NCBI GenBank assembly: GCA_016789295.1
Contig: JAEUQL010000144.1
Coordinates: forward strand, 1-8,507
Direction: 5' to 3'
DNA: 8,507 nt
Source of the DNA: Blastocatellia bacterium
GTDB taxonomy: Bacteria > Acidobacteriota > Blastocatellia > Chloracidobacteriales > JADJPF01
The notes below the pieces were generated by a model. It did no database searches. It worked only from the letters and a program-made list of their open reading frames with translations, and was not told the DNA's origin. Below, piece after piece: positions 5,515 to 8,507 of this stretch (position 1 is the stretch's first letter; every line of letters begins with the position of its first letter). Made by a program: the position numbers and the translations under genes.

Positions 5515-8281
5515 TGTAAACCCGCAAATTTCCATCACCTGAAGCTACTACAAGTGCAGCCTTCTTACTGGTTCCCAACGAGACAATTACTGGATTTCCT
5601 GTGAAAAATCCAGTCTCAATCATCCATATAGTCTTCCCTGTCTCAGCACTAACTGCTACAACCTGACCATCTGCTGTACCAAATATGAAATCGTCTTTGC
5701 CATCATTATCAATATCACAAGATACTATTTCAGTTATAGGTTGCAAAGAGGTTCTTGCTGTAAGCAGCCCAGAACTATAGTCATAGATGTAGAAGGAGTC
5801 ATTATCACCATAGTTACCACCTAGTCGATCAAAATTTCCTCCATTGCCCAAGTCAGCAAGCCCCATCAAGAGTTTTGAAGTTTGGCGACTAGCCAGCTTA
5901 CCAGAAATAACTTTGGAAAAGTTCCAAAACTGCTTGCCTCTATCCAAGATTCTAACAACAGAACTTGAACCAACCATCAGAACTTCATTTGTACCAGATA
6001 GTATAGGAGTTGAACCGAAATTGGCATTGAAAGAAGAGACATTAATAGGGCCTACAAGATCTGCTCCCTGACCACCATCAACTATTCGATAAAGATTGTC
6101 AGAAACTATGTATATATCGTCTTTTCCATCTAAGTTGAAGTCTCGCACTGATGGGTGGTTACCAAAGTTGTAGACACCTTGGCGCATCCATAGCGTGTCT
6201 CCATTGCTTCCTGATAGCACAAAACAGTCTCCTCTTGGAGTAGAAACATAAAGATCGCGTCTGTTGTCAAGCCCTGCAAACCTTCCTGTAGTTATTTCAA
6301 CATCTGTTCCCGCAGCAATTTCCGAGAAAGTACGTCCCCAAAGTTCCTTAAAACGGAACCTAGTTTTAGAAGACCCTTTAATCTGATATACCGTTATACG
6401 CAGTCTACCTGAATCGTTTCTAGTAGTGATAATCTGTGGTCTTTTCTCAGCATCCTTCTCAACAAGTGTTTCTATTATTGCCATATTTCCTTGAAAAGAA
6501 CCAAGGCTACTGAGCTGTTCACTCTCTTCATTGTATCCTAGCACCAATATTTCTGAGCTAGGTGCACGTATCAGAATTTCATTGGCTCCATCTCTATCAA
6601 GGTCTGCTACACGAGGTTCACTGCTAGAAGCTCTGGTATTAAATAGTGGGGTCTCAGAAAGGGAGAGCTGTTTTTGCTGACGTACATACAGAGCTAATTC
6701 TCCTGTTAATCTACCATCTATCTCCTTACTAACATAGAAACTCTCATTGTTTGGACTGCCAGTGACAGCTTTTATTAAGCCTGGTCTCAAGGTATTTAGA
6801 GACTTTTTTAGTCTCAGTCTTGAAGAGCCTTGAAAAAGTTGTAGCTCCTGAAGATCTACTCCATTCTCTATCTCTATATTTTTTTTGTATATCAGAAATC
6901 TAGTTGGTCTACCTCTTAAAACTGTAGCATCAAAACGGGAACTGCTAGATATGCCTAAAGATTCAAATCCTTTTCTGGATAGATTCGAGATAGAAAGAAT
7001 ATAAGATCCGATCATAGGCTCTGCTACTTCTACAAGATCAAAGTTGCCTGTAGCAAGTCGAACATTCTTCAGTATTTGTAGGGTTGAATTTAGTGAAAGC
7101 GATGGATTATCTGAAAACTCTTTACTTGCCATAAGTTCAAGGCCAGTGTCATTATCTAAATCTTCTATATGCCAAACATAGTAGCCAGCTATGCTAGACA
7201 GTACCAATGGTTGTCCACCTTCTCCGCTTCCTTTATAGACTCTTATTTGTGGTAGTCCATCAGCAAAGAGGTTTATTGTAATTTCGTTTTGACCATCACC
7301 ATCAAGATCGCCTACGGCAGAAAGCGGAGCACGTATGGTCTGTCCTGGAAAAGTGGTGCCCCAGATCCTAGAAATGGTAGGAGTAAGCTTTAAAACAGTT
7401 ATTGCCTGTGACTTAAAGTTGTTAGGTAGAACAGGTATTTCGTCACCAATAACTACAGCTTCTAAAGTCTTGTCACCATCAACATCAGCAAGGCTCAAAA
7501 GGCCATAGTGACGACCTTCTATATCACCTTCTCTAAATTCAAATTGAGACCTAAGTTGTCCAGAAGCAGAAAAGACCATAAGGCGTGGGCGTCCTACAAC
7601 TACGACTTCAAGCAAGCTGTCTGCATCTAGATCTGCAACAGCAATCTGTGGAAAGTTCAACTGTCCACCAAACAGGTTTGCTACAACAGGAGAGCTATAC
7701 AATTGCCCAGTACTTGAAAAGAAGTATCCTCTAGCATCAAGTTCCGTCTTTGTGTGATCGGGAAATACTACAATCTCTTTTCCAGGTCTATCTGGCAGAA
7801 GGTCGGCTGTCTTGCAGTAGAAAGGGGCAAGCTCTACAAATTCAGGAAACTGGTGCTGCCACCTTATTGCACCATCAGCATTAATAACTATTAGCAGTCT
7901 CTTAAAGCTGTTGATTACTACTATTTCAGAACTGTTGTTGCTAGTGCTGTCGTCGAGGTTGGTGACGGCAACCAAGTCTGTTGCTCCATAAAAATTGTCT
8001 ACAAGAACTACTCCTTTCTCTGTTGCCGCAACTACCCTTCCTTGCCTGAGAAAGACTAGATCCATCTGGCTATCACCATCGACATCGGCAACAATGGGGT
8101 CAACCGATCCACCACCTACTTGGAAAGCCGAAAAGGTTGTAGGTGTTTTCGTTGCAGGGTTCTTCAGTGTGGTACGACCTCGTAACTCAACGTCTCCACG
8201 AAATATGGGCCAGTCCTGAGCCTGGCCTGATACTGTAAACAAAAGAAAACAGAATAGAAAACTGAGTAGTTTGAAAAACAT
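5504..8281 (-). CDS. Exported tandem FG-GAP/VCBS and PQQ-like beta-propeller protein
   Basis: A 925-residue protein with a Sec signal peptide: MFFK, a hydrophobic core to about residue 17, and a probable signal peptidase I cut after GQA (19-21). The mature part starts with DWPIFRGD (23-30), like PQQ-type propellers. Eight clear calcium-loop motifs of the FG-GAP type (DxDxD..[DE]) start at D66, D217, D266, D325, D374, D560, D714 (second acid replaced by N716) and D856. Degenerate copies lie near 110, 160, 433, 505, 612, 667, 764, 809 and 905. The period is mostly 45-60 residues, giving about 16-17 repeats, enough for two seven- or eight-bladed propellers. Tryptophan motifs of the PQQ blade type occur at GAIRW (137-141), RIWG (305-308), ELWG (646-649), DTLW (695-698), KQFW (783-786) and GKTIW (882-886). 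There is no transmembrane anchor, lipobox or catalytic domain. Such proteins act outside the cytoplasm in adhesion, binding or scaffolding; the ligand here is unknown. The ATG has AGGAAG at 7 bases. Confidence 0.85.
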   Translation of the reverse strand: MFFKLLSFLFCFLLFTVSGQAQDWPIFRGDVELRGRTTLKNPATKTPTTFSAFQVGGGSVDPIVADVDGDSQMDLVFLRQGRVVAATEKGVVLVDNFYGATDLVAVTNLDDSTSNNSSEIVVINSFKRLLIVINADGAIRWQHQFPEFVELAPFYCKTADLLPDRPGKEIVVFPDHTKTELDARGYFFSSTGQLYSSPVVANLFGGQLNFPQIAVADLDADSLLEVVVVGRPRLMVFSASGQLRSQFEFREGDIEGRHYGLLSLADVDGDKTLEAVVIGDEIPVLPNNFKSQAITVLKLTPTISRIWGTTFPGQTIRAPLSAVGDLDGDGQNEITINLFADGLPQIRVYKGSGEGGQPLVLSSIAGYYVWHIEDLDNDTGLELMASKEFSDNPSLSLNSTLQILKNVRLATGNFDLVEVAEPMIGSYILSISNLSRKGFESLGISSSSRFDATVLRGRPTRFLIYKKNIEIENGVDLQELQLFQGSSRLRLKKSLNTLRPGLIKAVTGSPNNESFYVSKEIDGRLTGELALYVRQQKQLSLSETPLFNTRASSSEPRVADLDRDGANEILIRAPSSEILVLGYNEESEQLSSLGSFQGNMAIIETLVEKDAEKRPQIITTRNDSGRLRITVYQIKGSSKTRFRFKELWGRTFSEIAAGTDVEITTGRFAGLDNRRDLYVSTPRGDCFVLSGSNGDTLWMRQGVYNFGNHPSVRDFNLDGKDDIYIVSDNLYRIVDGGQGADLVGPINVSSFNANFGSTPILSGTNEVLMVGSSSVVRILDRGKQFWNFSKVISGKLASRQTSKLLMGLADLGNGGNFDRLGGNYGDNDSFYIYDYSSGLLTARTSLQPITEIVSCDIDNDGKDDFIFGTADGQVVAVSAETGKTIWMIETGFFTGNPVIVSLGTSKKAALVVASGDGNLRVYTIN

Positions 8282-8400
8282 CTTTTGGCTTCCTACAGAG
8301 ATTCTAAATTGATATTAGTTGCCTTTGATGCAGAAAGCTATTGAAGAAGTGGTTTGGCATAGATCTTCTCTTTTCAGATAGTCTCTGTAACTTTTCAACT
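8282..8400 (-). promoter_or_regulatory. Upstream region of the propeller gene
   Basis: This is AT-rich noncoding sequence. On the minus strand TAGAAT, 24 bases before the ribosome binding-site region, resembles a -10 element, but no good -35 match stands 16-18 bases before it. AGGAAG just upstream of the ATG is the ribosome binding site. No protein frame of useful length was found on either strand in this stretch. Confidence 0.25.
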
Positions 8401-8421
8401 CTACAGAAAAGATGAAAAGTT
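8389..8421. repeat. 9-bp inverted repeat in the leader of the propeller gene
   Basis: AACTTTTCA (8389-8397) and TGAAAAGTT (8413-8421) are exact reverse complements with a 15-base loop. On the plus strand the second arm runs into five Ts, but there is no plus-strand gene here to terminate. On the minus strand no U-run follows. It overlaps the stop of the possible 29-codon frame at 8401-8490. It may be an operator or an RNA hairpin, or chance in AT-rich DNA. Confidence 0.35.
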
Positions 8422-8490
8422 TTTGGATTTCAAACTGAAAAATCGCTGTTGTGAATTTCTCATTTTGAAAAGTCGCTTAGCGTTGCCCAC
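8401..8490 (-). CDS. Possible 29-codon small ORF upstream of the propeller gene
   Basis: A GTG at 8490-8488 is preceded by AAGGAG (8501-8496) at the good spacing of 5 bases. The frame is closed upstream by TAA at 8493-8491 and runs 29 codons to a TAG at 8403-8401. The predicted peptide starts MGNAKRLFKMRN and is rich in K, R, F and S with a strong net positive charge. No known peptide family is recognised. It ends about 120 bases before the propeller gene start on the same strand and would be in the right place for a leader peptide. Short frames with an SD-like motif also arise by chance, and an upstream gene may overlap this stretch, so this is only a candidate. Confidence 0.2.
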   Translation of the reverse strand: MGNAKRLFKMRNSQQRFFSLKSKNFSSFL

Positions 8491-8507
8491 TTATACTCCT
8501 TAAACAT

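Noticed and set aside
5504..8281. CRISPR-like or tandem DNA repeats in the propeller gene
   Set aside because: The repetition is at the protein level only; the nucleotide sequence of the repeats is diverged and there are no regular spacers.
5504..8281. PQQ-dependent dehydrogenase as an alternative identity for the propeller protein
   Set aside because: The DxDxD calcium loops dominate, the length and repeat number are too great for a single eight-bladed enzyme, and no haem motif (CxxCH) or quinoprotein active-site segment is visible.
8329..8379. A 16-codon plus-strand frame starting at ATG 8328-8330
   Set aside because: It has no ribosome binding site, is too short, and runs against the direction of the neighbouring gene.
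8460..8507. A minus-strand frame open to the right edge, ending in TGA at 8462-8460
   Set aside because: Only 15 codons are visible, a second frame is also open to the edge (ending at 8477), and nothing distinguishes a real gene tail from chance.

Overview
This is a bacterial window of moderate-to-low GC (roughly 40% by eye). It carries seven complete protein genes, the tail of an eighth at the left edge, and short intergenic gaps. No tRNA, rRNA, CRISPR array, insertion sequence or phage gene was recognised. The phylum cannot be fixed from these genes. Shine-Dalgarno motifs of the AAGGAG type precede most starts. A large exported FG-GAP/VCBS-type propeller protein beside housekeeping genes would suit Acidobacteriota or similar environmental heterotrophs, but that is only a weak hint.

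Left half, plus strand (1-3412): the C-terminal end of a small or truncated membrane protein is followed by an SLC13/DASS-type anion permease, ATP sulfurylase (sat) and a peroxiredoxin of the Bcp/PrxQ type. The sat-to-bcp gap is 13 bases with a strong ribosome binding site, and the permease-to-sat gap is 46 bases. The three therefore look like one transcription unit. Its likely logic is sulfate uptake, activation of sulfate to adenylyl sulfate, and a thiol peroxidase linked by position. APS reductase, APS kinase and sulfite reductase are not in the window.

Convergence point (3413-3451): a perfect 12-bp hairpin lies between the plus-strand unit and the minus-strand genes. Its T-rich side serves the minus strand.

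Right half, minus strand (3452-8281, read right to left): a 925-residue exported protein of tandem FG-GAP and PQQ-like propeller repeats comes first, then rpiA (ribose-5-phosphate isomerase A), a HAD-IIA phosphatase whose start overlaps the rpiA stop in TAATG, and a 127-residue stand-alone LuxR/GerE-type DNA-binding protein. rpiA and the phosphatase are translationally coupled; the LuxR-type gene may be read through from them or have its own promoter.

Right edge (8282-8507): a leader region upstream of the propeller gene. It holds a possible 29-codon reading frame with a good ribosome binding site, a 9-bp inverted repeat across the end of that frame, and two near-identical 12-base direct repeats spaced 30 bases apart.

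Most of the window is ordinary metabolism, and I see no clear new multi-gene system. The points most worth checking are the altered first ion-site motif of the SLC13 permease (SEH in place of SNT), the mixed FG-GAP/PQQ architecture of the giant propeller protein, and the leader region at the right edge.
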